Below, one piece after another: positions 48,748-57,053 of a DNA stretch of 64,000 nt. This stretch comes from CAWJTV01 sp963845695 (lineage in GTDB: Bacteria > Planctomycetota > Planctomycetia > Isosphaerales > Isosphaeraceae): positions 310,001 through 374,000 of the forward strand of contig CAWJTQ010000010.1 in NCBI GenBank assembly GCA_963845695.1, read 5' to 3'. The stretch's first letter is position 1. Each line of letters opens with the position of its first letter. A model generated the notes under the pieces. That model saw only the letters and a list, made by a program, of their open reading frames with translations, was not told the origin of the DNA and made no database searches. Position numbers and translations under genes: made by a program.

Positions 48748-49245
48748 ATGGAAAGATCCGACACTGGCCCGAGACTGATCGTTGTGTGTGGCTTGCCGGG
48801 TTCGGGTAAGACCACGCTGGCCAAGGTGTTTGAAAGCCGGCTCCGCGCGGTTCGTTTTTCTCCCGACGAGTGGTTGGATGCGCTTTCACTAGACTTCTAC
48901 GACGAAGAGAGGCGCGGGAAGATCGAGGCGCTTCAGTGGAAGTTCGGTCAGGAACTTCTCGCCCTGGGTCTCACCGTAATCATCGAATGGGGCACATGGG
49001 GAAGGTCCGAACGGGATGCCTTGCGGCTCGGAGCGCGAGCCCTTGGTGCTGCTGTTGAGTTGCACTATCTCTCTGCGCCTCCGGATGTCCTCTTCGACAG
49101 GATTCAACGCCGGGGCATGGAGAATCCACCTATAGAACGAGTTGCCGTGTCCCGATGGTTCGAGGTCTTCCAAGTACCGACACCCGAGGAGATGGCACTC
49201 TTCGACAAGCCTCTCATTGCGGACCTTGCCTCCGATTCAGACTGA
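48748..49245 (+). CDS. P-loop kinase, zeta-toxin/AAA_33-like
   Basis: 165 residues from ATG 48748. Walker A is VVCGLPGSGKTTL (residues ~12-24). FSPDEWLDALSLDFYDEERR carries the acidic substrate-site Asp, and LGLTVIIEWGTWGRSERDAL is the Walker B-like strand. HYLSAPPDVLFDRIQRRGME supplies the lid Arg residues. Such small kinases phosphorylate antibiotics, nucleotides or cell-wall sugars; zeta toxins are a branch. No antitoxin gene is adjacent, so a toxin role is not supported. Base composition is lower in GC than its surroundings. Confidence 0.82.
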   Translation: MERSDTGPRLIVVCGLPGSGKTTLAKVFESRLRAVRFSPDEWLDALSLDFYDEERRGKIEALQWKFGQELLALGLTVIIEWGTWGRSERDALRLGARALGAAVELHYLSAPPDVLFDRIQRRGMENPPIERVAVSRWFEVFQVPTPEEMALFDKPLIADLASDSD

Positions 49246-49526
49246 TCCACTACCAGAGCGGCTCATGTCCGGGGCGACCTCGATGAGGCGGGTCAAGGCA
49301 GAGGTGAGGTCGTCTCGGTGCCAGGCGCCGTACTCGGCGAAGGATTCCAGGTCCTTCCAGGCGGCGGGCTGCTCCAAGGCCACGACCGACTGGGTGACGG
49401 TGTGCCCCTCGATGTTGAGGACCATGGCGGTGATCCACTCGGCGAAGCGGTGGAAGCCGCGGTGGGTGAAGTTGTGCTATTGAGTCGGAGGAAACCAACG
49501 TGGGGATTGTCGTCGATCATCTGCAC
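49237..49526 (-). pseudogene. Truncated transposase, N-terminal part
   Basis: The N-terminal ~95 residues of a DDE-type transposase are recognisable: VGFLRLN at the start, then NFTHRGFHRFAEWITAMVLN in a second frame (one-base insertion near 49485), and TVTQSVVALEQPAAWKDLES, FAEYGAW. The catalytic core is missing; the frame stops after DMSRSGSGSV where the convergent kinase gene ends. A deleted insertion-sequence copy. I cannot assign its IS family with confidence. Confidence 0.6.
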
Positions 49527-49604
49527 TTCGGCTGTCGGCGGCGCGGACGATGGGCCACCCCACGTCGACCGTGGAGTGGCCCGGATGTCCTCGTCACCGC
49601 GGAT

Positions 49605-50879
49605 TTAGAGGGCCCTCACTCCCTGCGGGCGGACCATATTGGGCACTGGCAGAATGGTCGGTGAGGAGGGAACCTCGGTCAACGTGCCATCGGGCGCCAC
49701 GCTCAGGACGTTCAGGCCGTTCGCCGGGGGGGCGACGTCAACGCCCCTCCCTGGGTGACGACGTGTAGGAACTTCTCCGTCGAGTCGAGGGCGAACTGGA
49801 AGCAGTTCCCGGTGGTCCTGAGTTTGACGTTCTGGATCTCGATCGGTTCGGTCGGGTCGAGACTGATGTCGTAGACCGAGATGCTCGAGTCACCGGTGTT
49901 GCTGGCGTAGAGCCGAGTGCCGGCCCGGTTGACGAGCGCCCAGCATGGTGCCACGCCCGAGTCTGGCACGGTGCGCAAGAAATCGAGCTGTCCCTTCTCG
50001 TTGTAGCGATAGACTCCGATCCGGTTGATCGTGACGAAATCGACGTAGAGCAGCTTCTGTGTCGGGTGAACCGCCAGCCCGAGCGGGTCGGGCGCGGCGC
50101 CGGTCTCGGCGAATTCCCCCGGGGGGAGCGGTTGGACGTCAGCCTCGATCAGACGACCATTCGCCTTGATCTGCAAGGTCCGGAGTAGGCCACCGAGGAA
50201 TTCGGCGCCGAACATGAGGCTGCCGTCGGGCGAGATCAGGGCCTGCGACGGCGAGGAGCCCAGATCAAGGGAGATCGTCGAGTTTCGGACCGGAGTCAAT
50301 TGTCCCTGCGGGCTCACGTGGAATGACGTGTAGTTCGGAAGGAACAAGCCCGGATGGTCGGGGTCCTGGTCCTGATTGACGACAACCAGCACGTCGTCAT
50401 TCGACAGCCCCACGCTCACGGGGTTGGAGCCGCCGGACGGGAACGGCGAGCCCGCGACCGGCGTGAGTGAGCCATTGGTGTTGATCCGGAACACCGCGAT
50501 GGTGTCCGAACCGCCGTTGACGGCGAACATCAACGTATGTGTTGAATTGACGATGATCTCTTGATCCGAGTCGAACGGCCCGAGGGCGGTCGTAAAGGTG
50601 ATCCCCAGCCCGCCCGTGGGGAACGGCGAGCCGGGGAGCGGTTTCAGACTCCCGTCGGCGTTGTTTCTCGAGAACGCGAAGATCGCGTTCCCGGCCGGGT
50701 CGTTGCTCTCGACATAGACGAAGTTCTGCTCCTTCTGCCCCTGGGCTGACGACTCGCGGGTGCCGGCCCCCCAGCGAGAAGACGGCGAACAGGGCGGCGA
50801 GCCAGGTGAGTCGAAGGCCGGCGGTGGCGGCCCGTTGCCGGCGGTACGACGCCGGCGCAATCCCATCGTGGTCGAACAT
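49605..50879 (-). CDS. Secreted seven-bladed beta-propeller (lactonase/YncE-like), frameshifted
   Basis: About 424 residues. ATG 50879 starts a signal peptide (GLRLTWLAALFAVFSLGG). The frame changes within it near 50765 and runs on as KEQNFVYVESNDPAGNAIFA. Propeller-blade strands follow, such as MFAVNGGSDTIAVFRINTNG, GSLMFGAEFLGGLLRTLQIK and LYASNTGDSSISVYDISLDP, as in 6-phosphogluconolactonase-like and YncE-like proteins. Near 49745, at a GGGAGGGG run, the frame shifts again; the new frame gives NGLNVLSVAPDGTLTEVPSS and a stop at 49605. Enzyme activity cannot be judged; secreted members are often binding proteins. Confidence 0.75.
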
Positions 50880-51117
50880 CGCGGTCGGTACTCCTTGCAT
50901 CGTTCCATCATTGGGGAAGAGAAGACGACCGCACCGCCCGGGATAAAACGGATCATGCACCCGCCCGTGAGGAGCGAGAGGGACGGTACGGTCGCCGGCC
51001 CTGACCGTCACTGGGCTAGGCCGCCCAAAGGTTGGTGACGAATCAAGGCTGGGAAGGTGAGTCGGTCGTGGGCCCGATTCCTGACAGGAACTGGTGAAAA
51101 ATCAATCGCGCAAACGT
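50880..51117. other. Spacer between anti-sigma gene and propeller gene
   Basis: About 240 bases, no gene seen. The propeller gene could be under control of the ECF sigma encoded upstream on the same strand, but no matching promoter pair was recognised. Confidence 0.3.
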
Positions 51118-51405
51118 TCAATTCCCCTTGAGGGCTCGCTTGATCCGCTCGCGCACTTCGTCCGGGAGATCTGGACCACGTGATGGCTCCCCGGCCTCGA
51201 CGCGCCTCACCAACTGCCGCATGGCGCACCGTAGGAGCTTGATCTGCCGCTGGAAGCGGCGGCAGGCGGAGCAGGAGAGCAGGTGTGTCCGCAGCGCGAC
51301 CCGCTCCAGGCGCCCGAGGTCGCGGTCGAGCGACTCCGACCCCAGTCGGCTCATCCCCTCGCAGGGTAGATTGAGCAAGCACCACAAGGTCTTCAGGCGG
51401 CTCAT
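51118..51405 (-). CDS. Zinc-finger anti-sigma factor
   Basis: 95 residues. The zf-HC2 pattern is HLLSCSACRRF (His41, Cys45, Cys48), with CEGMSR (Cys15) upstream as fourth ligand. It has no membrane helix, so it would be a soluble cytoplasmic anti-sigma factor responding directly to redox or metal state. Its ATG overlaps the sigma stop codon (ATGA), so the pair is translationally coupled. Confidence 0.82.
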   Translation of the reverse strand: MSRLKTLWCLLNLPCEGMSRLGSESLDRDLGRLERVALRTHLLSCSACRRFQRQIKLLRCAMRQLVRRVEAGEPSRGPDLPDEVRERIKRALKGN

Positions 51406-52036
51406 GAGCGGGATTGACCTTTCAGAGAGGACGTTGTCTTCTGTAAGCCGAACCAGCCAGACTCAAGGCATTGTCGCAAGCACACACGCGCGCGGTGGAG
51501 ACGTTTCCAGAGATTCGCGGGGGTGATGCCCAGGATCTGCTGGACGTCTTCCGCGCCGAAGCCGTCCAGCTCACGGAGGAAGAAAGCGTCGGCGAGTCCC
51601 GGCGGGAGCCTGGAAAGACACCCGTTGAAGACCTCCCAAAACTCGCGGGTCTCTATCTCACGGCTGGGATCGCCTCCCCAGTGGGCCGGGCCGACGCGCC
51701 AGTGGCCCCGGCGACCGAAGGGCGATTCGCTCGTGCCGTTGGCCGATACGCCGTGACCGGCCGCCGCCTCCCGGCGCACTCTGCGGAGGTGGTCCACAAT
51801 CTTGTGCCGGAGGATTCCAACCAACCATGTGCGCTCGCTCGAACGCCCCGCGAAGGCGCTCCGGCGCGGAGGGCGTCCAAGAACGTTTCCTGGACGACGT
51901 CCGCCGCCAGGTCCGGTGACCGAAGCCGCAACAGCGCGTACCGGTAGAGGCTGTCACCGTGCCGATCGACCCAGTCCTCGGGGTCGGTCATCGCGTTGAC
52001 GCTCATCTGCTCTTGCTCGTCGCGGACTTGTCGCAT
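51402..52036 (-). CDS. ECF sigma factor, frameshifted
   Basis: About 210 residues from ATG 52036 (GAGG six bases upstream). Region 2 is DWVDRHGDSLYRYALLRLRS ... LAADVVQETFLDALRAGA. The frame changes near 51840, after which WMVGILRHKIVDHLRRVRRE and region 4 (LPPGLADAFFLRELDGFGAE, TPANLWKRLHRARVCLRQCL) follow. TPANLW is a marker of ECF factors that work with small soluble zinc anti-sigma proteins. The next gene is exactly such a protein. Confidence 0.82.
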
Positions 52037-52410
52037 CGCAACCTCATAGTCTTGAGTCGCTCCGACACAGGGATTCCTGACAGCGAATTCGTCTCACCTG
52101 ACCAAGAGAAAGGCCGACAAATCCAGATCCAAGATCATGGTGCGCCTGGTTCGACGGGAGATTCTGCTGCTCATCGAATGACTTTCTGGTTCAACGAGTG
52201 TGCTGCGTGCGGTCAGAAGCGACCGTCTTCCGGGGTTCCGGAACGCGGAAGCTTGCGGTGCATGATCGCTGTCGAACGCTCGAAATGGAAAGGCGTCGGG
52301 CGGTCGCGTTCCGGCGCAACCGCCCGACGATCGTCGCACACGGCCTCTCCGACGACTGCGGGCTCAGTTCATCTCGCCAACTCCTCGAGGAGCGGGGGCG
52401 GGCCGCCGGA
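52037..52410. other. Non-coding stretch between two sigma operons
   Basis: 370 bases with no supported gene. It should hold the promoter of the 52036-51118 sigma/anti-sigma pair and the end of the fusion gene's message. Confidence 0.35.
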
Positions 52411-53487
52411 TTATTGGGCCGGCCAGCGGACGACCGGCAGCCCACTTGGAGCGGCTCTGGCGTCGGCGCGATTCCCGATCGGCTCAAGCGTGACCTGGAG
52501 CTGATCCGGAGGAGTCGCCAATTCGGGGCCCTCGGCGATGATGAGGCTGCGCCCGTCGTCGTCGATCAGCGCCCGGCCGAGCGAGGTCCAGCGTCCTCCG
52601 TGGGATACCCAGGCGCGATATTCGTAGCCGCGGGGGGCGGGCGCGAGGTGGGACAGGGTCAGGACAGCCAGGTTGACGCCGGGGCGGCCGCGATAGTTGC
52701 CGTGGGCCGCGGGGTCGATCCCGGCCGCCGGGCCCAGGCGTCGCGGCACGACCTCGCTGTTGGTGACCAGGCGCAGGGCGCGGGCCTGGCGTCGCAGGGC
52801 GGCCTGCTGGACTCGCTCGCGAAGGCCCGCGAAGGTGGTGACGCCCGCCAGGATCAGGCCTACCATGACCAGCGGGGCGAGCCGGACGCGTAGAGCCTTG
52901 AGGCCGGCCCGGATCCGGCTCTTGGTCGTGCCCAGCGGCAAGTTGAGGAGGGCGGCGGTTTGCTCGTGGGTCAGGTCTTGGAGGAAGGCTACGTTCAACG
53001 CCTCGCGCTGGGCCGTCGGCAGGGCATCCACGGCCGCCCGCACGGCGGCGCGGCGATGCTCGTGCCAGGCCGCGTCGGCAGGGTCGGGCACGGAGTCGGG
53101 CCGGTTTTCCGCCCCCGTGCCCTGGGAATCCGACGTCGTGCGCGGCCTTCGGCCACGACGACGCAGCTCATTGCGCACGCGGGTGTGGGTGATCTGCGCG
53201 ACCCAGGCGCCGAACGTGCCCCGCGCCGGGTCGAAGGTCGCGGCCTTTTGCCAGACGGTCAGGAAGACCTCCTGGGTGATCTCCTCGGCGGTGGCCCGAT
53301 CCAGCGACCGGGCCGCTAATCCGAAGACCAGTGAGGTATAGCGGCCGTAGAGCGGCTCGAGCGCCTCCGACCGGCCGGCGGCAAGCTGGCTCATCAATTC
53401 CTCGTCGCTGTGGTGCTCGAGGATCGACGGTGGGTTCACCACCCCGTGGCGGTTCCCTTTCATCGACGGTTCACCCATCATGCCCAT
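52411..53487 (-). CDS. ECF sigma factor fused to RskA-type anti-sigma domain
   Basis: 358 residues, one unbroken frame; ATG 53487 follows GAGGAGG at five bases. Residues 27-111 are sigma region 2 (DEELMSQLAAGRSEALEPLY, TAEEITQEVFLTVWQKAATF, WVAQITHTRVRNELRR). Residues 150-200 are region 4 (LPTAQREALNVAFLQDLTHE, LPLGTTKSRIRAGLKAL). A membrane helix sits at 203-222 (APLVMVGLILAGVTTFAGL). Residues ~265-355 match the external domain of RskA anti-sigma factors (YEYRAWVSHGGRWTSLG, LQVTLEP, APSGLPVV). Sigma factor and periplasmic regulator are thus a single polypeptide, with the sigma part held at the membrane. The anti-sigma binding domain normally found inside is missing. It is encoded ten bases after the sigma-70 gene at 53498. 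Confidence 0.88.
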   Translation of the reverse strand: MGMMGEPSMKGNRHGVVNPPSILEHHSDEELMSQLAAGRSEALEPLYGRYTSLVFGLAARSLDRATAEEITQEVFLTVWQKAATFDPARGTFGAWVAQITHTRVRNELRRRGRRPRTTSDSQGTGAENRPDSVPDPADAAWHEHRRAAVRAAVDALPTAQREALNVAFLQDLTHEQTAALLNLPLGTTKSRIRAGLKALRVRLAPLVMVGLILAGVTTFAGLRERVQQAALRRQARALRLVTNSEVVPRRLGPAAGIDPAAHGNYRGRPGVNLAVLTLSHLAPAPRGYEYRAWVSHGGRWTSLGRALIDDDGRSLIIAEGPELATPPDQLQVTLEPIGNRADARAAPSGLPVVRWPAQ

Positions 53488-53497
53488 CGTCGCCTCC

Positions 53498-54571
53498 TCA
53501 GGCGGATTCGTCGGTCAAGTCAAGTTTCTGCACTTCGGCGAGGGCACGGAGCTTATCCAGGGCGCGGGACTCGAGCTGGCGGACGCGCTCCTTGCTGATC
53601 CCCAGCTCTCGGCCGACCTGCACGAGGGTCTGCTTCTCGCCGGCGAGTCCGAAGCGGCGGACAATGATCGTCTGCTCCCGACCGTCAAGGGAGCCGAGCA
53701 TCGTTCGGATGACTTTCCGAGATTGCTCTTGGTCCGTCGCGTCCGGGAGGTCACTGCCACGGTGGTCCGTAAGGGCGTGCAACAGCTCCTCGCGGCCGGT
53801 GGCGAACTGGACGCGGCGGCTCCGTTCTCTGGGAATTCGCCGGGCAAAGTCGTTAAGGATCGCCCAGGTCGCATACGTGCTGAACCGGGCTCCGCGCGCG
53901 AAGTCGAATCGCTCCGACGCCTGGATCAACGAGACGTTACCCGCGGAGACCAGGTCGAAGAAATCCTGACCGGGTTCCCCGTATTTCTTGACGATGAAGA
54001 TGACCAGCGTGAGGTAGGAACCAATGATCCGGTTTCGGATCGCGCCGGCCTCCCGGAGTAATTCCTCGACGCGGTCGAGGTCGGCGGAGCGGGCCTGGCT
54101 CGGGTTGATCGCCTCGTGAAGTTGCGCGGCCTGATACTTGAGGAAGTTCATCTTGCGGAACAGGTGGACCTCCTGCTCGCGCGTGAGAAACTTGGGGTCA
54201 TGGGATTCGGCGGCGGATGAGGCAAGGTCCTCGGGAGCCCTGGCGTTGCGCGGGTCCTTGCCACCACCGACCGGCCCGGGCATCGGGCCGAGGATCTCGG
54301 CAGCCACGGTCGAGTCGTCGAAACTGGGGTGACTGACGAACTTGATCCTCGCCCCCAATGATCGACGCGTTTCCATCTCGCCGGCGTGCCCGGCGCTACT
54401 CGCCCTGGCCGGGCCAAGCTCGCCGGCCAGCGCCGCCGCCGCGACCCCAAGCCGGAGCGGGCGGTCGATCTCGGTCTTGGCCGCGACGCACACCAACATC
54501 GGAACACAGACCGGATGCGGCGAACTCGCGGGGCGAAACTTTCCCTCGATCTTCACCAGGTTCGAAGCCAT
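53498..54571 (-). CDS. Sigma-70 factor with primary-type region 2-4 layout
   Basis: 357 residues from ATG 54571 (GAGGACGAG upstream). A ~170-residue N-terminal tail (LVKIEGKFRPASSPHPVC...) is of unknown role. Region 1.2/2 has REQEVHLFRKMNFLKYQAAQ, DFFDLVSAGNVSLIQASERF, ARGARFSTYATWAILNDFAR; region 4 ends VGRELGISKERVRQLESRAL. Region 3 is short. It looks like a group 2/3 sigma factor rather than the main RpoD, since region 1.1 and a full region 3 are lacking. The ECF-RskA fusion gene follows in the same operon. Confidence 0.85.
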   Translation of the reverse strand: MASNLVKIEGKFRPASSPHPVCVPMLVCVAAKTEIDRPLRLGVAAAALAGELGPARASSAGHAGEMETRRSLGARIKFVSHPSFDDSTVAAEILGPMPGPVGGGKDPRNARAPEDLASSAAESHDPKFLTREQEVHLFRKMNFLKYQAAQLHEAINPSQARSADLDRVEELLREAGAIRNRIIGSYLTLVIFIVKKYGEPGQDFFDLVSAGNVSLIQASERFDFARGARFSTYATWAILNDFARRIPRERSRRVQFATGREELLHALTDHRGSDLPDATDQEQSRKVIRTMLGSLDGREQTIIVRRFGLAGEKQTLVQVGRELGISKERVRQLESRALDKLRALAEVQKLDLTDESA

Positions 54572-54628
54572 GGTTCTCGTCCTCATGGGCCGAGGAGGGG
54601 TCGCTCTCTCGACTCTTGCCGGTGAGTG

Positions 54629-54872
54629 CAGGCGGCGCAGTTCATTGAGCACGCACAAGCGGGTGATCTGCGACACCCAGTCGCGTAACGTACCCCCGTG
54701 TCGGGTCGAAGCTCGCGGCATGTCGCCAGACTGCGAGGCCGTAGCCGCACGTGGAGCGGACCGAGCGCCTCCGGCCACCCCCGGCGAGCTGGCGCATCAG
54801 TTCCTCATCGCTCGTGTCGGCGTCCCTCGACAGTGGGCTCTCCATCACCACCGATTCCTCCTCTTCCGCCAT
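54629..54872 (-). pseudogene. Decayed twin of the ECF-RskA sigma gene
   Basis: Pieces in two frames align with the intact gene at 52411-53487: SDEELMRQLAGG (intact: SDEELMSQLAAG), AVWRHAASFDPTRG (TVWQKAATFDPARG) and, in the other frame, WVSQITRLCVLNELRRL (WVAQITHTRVRNELRRR). About 30 residues of region 2 are deleted between the first two, and everything after region 2.4 is gone. It lies directly upstream of the sigma-70 gene and in the same direction. Probably a duplicate that has been largely lost. Confidence 0.7.
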
Positions 54873-54966
54873 CGGGGAAGTGGGCCAGCCGAGAGCAGCT
54901 GCCCCACACTTCCCCGATCGCGGGGATCGATTCCGTTTCGGGACGCTCGGCGCCAGGCCGCGGGGG

Positions 54967-56270
54967 TCACATCATCCTCTCATCGCGAGCCAGCAAGGCG
55001 TCAACAACGGCGAAATACTCCACGGGCGGGGTGGTGGGTCTGGGCGTCGGGGTCGGCGTGGGCGTGGGCGTGAGTGTCGGGGTTGGCGTGGGTGTGGGGC
55101 TAAGCACCACGGGCGGGTCGGGGATTATGGGGGATCTTCCCCCGGGACGGGGCGGGGGCTACGGAGTTCAAGGTCACACCGGTGCGACGGATCACGGCGA
55201 CCGCATTCCCACCCGCCGTGCCATTGTCGTCACCGTCGATCAGCCGGCCGGAGTTGTCCTGCAAGCCCGAAGGGGACGTCCCGTTGATCGTGAGCTGGAC
55301 CGGTTTGGTGAGGACAAACGCCTTCTTGGGAGTGAGCGTGACCGTGTCGTTCGCCGGGTTGAATACGGCCGAGCGAAGCTTCATCACGGGCGAGTTCTTG
55401 GCAGTGAATGACCCCTTCCCGTTCGCCGTCGCCAACCGGTAGGTCGAAACGTTTTCCGCCTGGGCGGCGTTAACCGCACCGCTGAAGTCGACGACGATCT
55501 CGGTCACTAGGTGCTTCTTGCCCTTCACGTCTTCGACGCTGACCACGGTGACCAGCGGCGTGGGCGTCGGGGTGGGGGTGGGGGGCGGCGTCGGGGTGGG
55601 CGCGGGCGTCGGCGTCGGGGTGGGTGGTGGGGGCGGCGTCGGGGTGGGCGCGGGCGTCGGGGTCGGCGTAGGCGCGGGCGTCGGGGTCGGGGTCGGTGTG
55701 GGTGTCGGGGTCACGGGGGTCACGACGAATTGATGACCGGCGTCGCTGAATGGCCCCACCGGGTAGACGGTCGATGTGCTCGCCGCAGAACCCGGGTAGA
55801 AGACCGAATTGCCGTTGACCGACGCGGGCGTGTCGGCGCTGACGAACGTAAAATTCATCGAGCTGCCGGGCTGTACGTCATAAACCGAGCTGCTCGCAAC
55901 AAACTGAATGGCGTAGCCGTCGGACGAGCCTGAATGGGTAATCGTGTCCGTCCAGCCGACGGGCGGGCTGACGGAGATCGGGCTCGTGGCGAGGAAATCC
56001 TCGCCGGGGACCCAGGCGTACCAGAACGTGCCGATGCCGGCGTTGCTCGAGCTGGAGTTCGTCAGCTTGACCGTGAAGTCGAAGTCGGGGCCCTTCGGCC
56101 GCCGAGCTAATGACTCCACTGGCATTGATCGTGGCCATGAGGGCACGTCCTTCCAGGTATTCCAACCCGGTGAATCGACGCCCCCACGACCGACGCCTCT
56201 TGTGGCCACTGCCGGATGACAAGGCGTCAAGGACCCGGTGTAACTGCCTGACGAAGAAGGTTCGCGACAT
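54967..56270 (-). CDS. Surface protein with Planc_extracel motif, AWVPGEDF domain and Pro-Thr repeats, frameshifted
   Basis: ATG 56270; about 430 residues joined. The N-terminal FTGLEYLEGRALMA is the planctomycete extracellular motif. A frame change near 56110 (after GVISSAAEG) leads into DFDFTVKLTNSSSS and IGTFWYAWVPGEDFLATSPI, a strand-rich domain also found in the PEP-CTERM protein at 59773. Then ~50 residues of PTPTPTPAPTP repeats form a stiff stalk. A second strand-rich domain follows (VVDFSGAVNAAQAENVSTYR). Near 55150, at CCCGGGG, the frame changes again, giving another PTPTPTPTLTPTP stalk and a stop at 54967 rather than 55100. Probably a cell-surface or extracellular-matrix protein. 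Confidence 0.75.
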
Positions 56271-56404
56271 GCGATGATCCTCTCTTATGCTCAACCACGC
56301 GGAGGTTGAGTGAGTGATTTCCGTGTAGCCACCTGATGCAGGAAAAGTTCGCTGTTGCGATCCGGCGAGCGAAGTACTCCGAAAGGATGTACGAGATGCC
56401 CTTC

Positions 56405-56527
56405 GGGTGGGTCGAGCCTCGATCGATCGAGGCGAGGCCCACCAGATCCACCGAGGATTTCGGTGGGCCTCACGCCGCCATGCGGCGTTCGACCCACCCT
56501 ACGACCCTTTTCGTACACCCTTTGAGC
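56405..56527. repeat. Dispersed repeat B, copy 2
   Basis: Nearly identical to 18376-18466, but preceded by a matching inverted arm: GGGTGGGTCGAGCC ... AGGCCCACC pairs with GGTGGGCCT ... TTCGACCCACCC, giving a long imperfect palindrome of about 95 bases, followed by the CGTACACCCTTTGAGC end. No gene. It lies upstream of the Pro-Thr surface protein gene. Confidence 0.7.
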
Positions 56528-56681
56528 CCAGGACAACGATGCTTCAACCGGCCGGAGCCGATTACGCTGGAGATCCGCAACCACGTGTTCTTATTAGTAA
56601 GTGCCGGAAGACGGAATCTCGGTTGATACTTTCTCGGGGAGAAGACTGACATCGTGCCCGGGTGCGGAAATCCTCAGAGGC

Positions 56682-56791
56682 TGCCTCGGAAGGTCTTTGT
56701 GGGGTGCTCTGTGAGCACCGGGCCGGCGGACTTTGCCGAATTCGGTGCTCACAGAGCACCCTACGAGATGGCCGATGGGACTGACGAGACA
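56682..56791. repeat. Dispersed palindromic repeat A, copy 2
   Basis: Same length and layout as 4573-4682. The left part (CTCGGAAGGTCTTTG) and the inner inverted pair (GGTGCTCTGTGAGCAC / GGTGCTCACAGAGCACC) are kept, while the right end has drifted (GACTGACGAGACA). No gene is present between 56271 and 57053 apart from these repeats. Confidence 0.75.
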
Positions 56792-57053
56792 GACTCTCAC
56801 CTCCTCGTCAGAACCAATCCCAGAGTCTTGCCCGTTTCGAACGGCTCACGCTGGAGTGGCACACGCGCCAGGACCGATGCGAATAACTCCCTAACCCCCT
56901 TCGGTAAGGGGGCAGGTGGGGTTCCCCGAGCGTTCCTAATCCAATCGTGAAGCAATCGAGTTGGGCTCGATCGGCTCCCAACTGAGGCCTCCACGAACTC
57001 CTGCAAAGCCTGTTGGTGAAGCCCTTCACTTTTTCGACACTCATGGCATCGGC

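Noticed and set aside
48748..49245. Zeta toxin of a toxin-antitoxin pair
   Set aside because: No small acidic antitoxin gene is adjacent; P-loop kinase motifs alone do not show toxin function.
55511..55933. Plus-strand Gly/Arg-rich and Val/Gly-rich frames across the Pro-Thr repeat
   Set aside because: They are complements of the PTPTPTP coding repeat on the minus strand and have no start signals.
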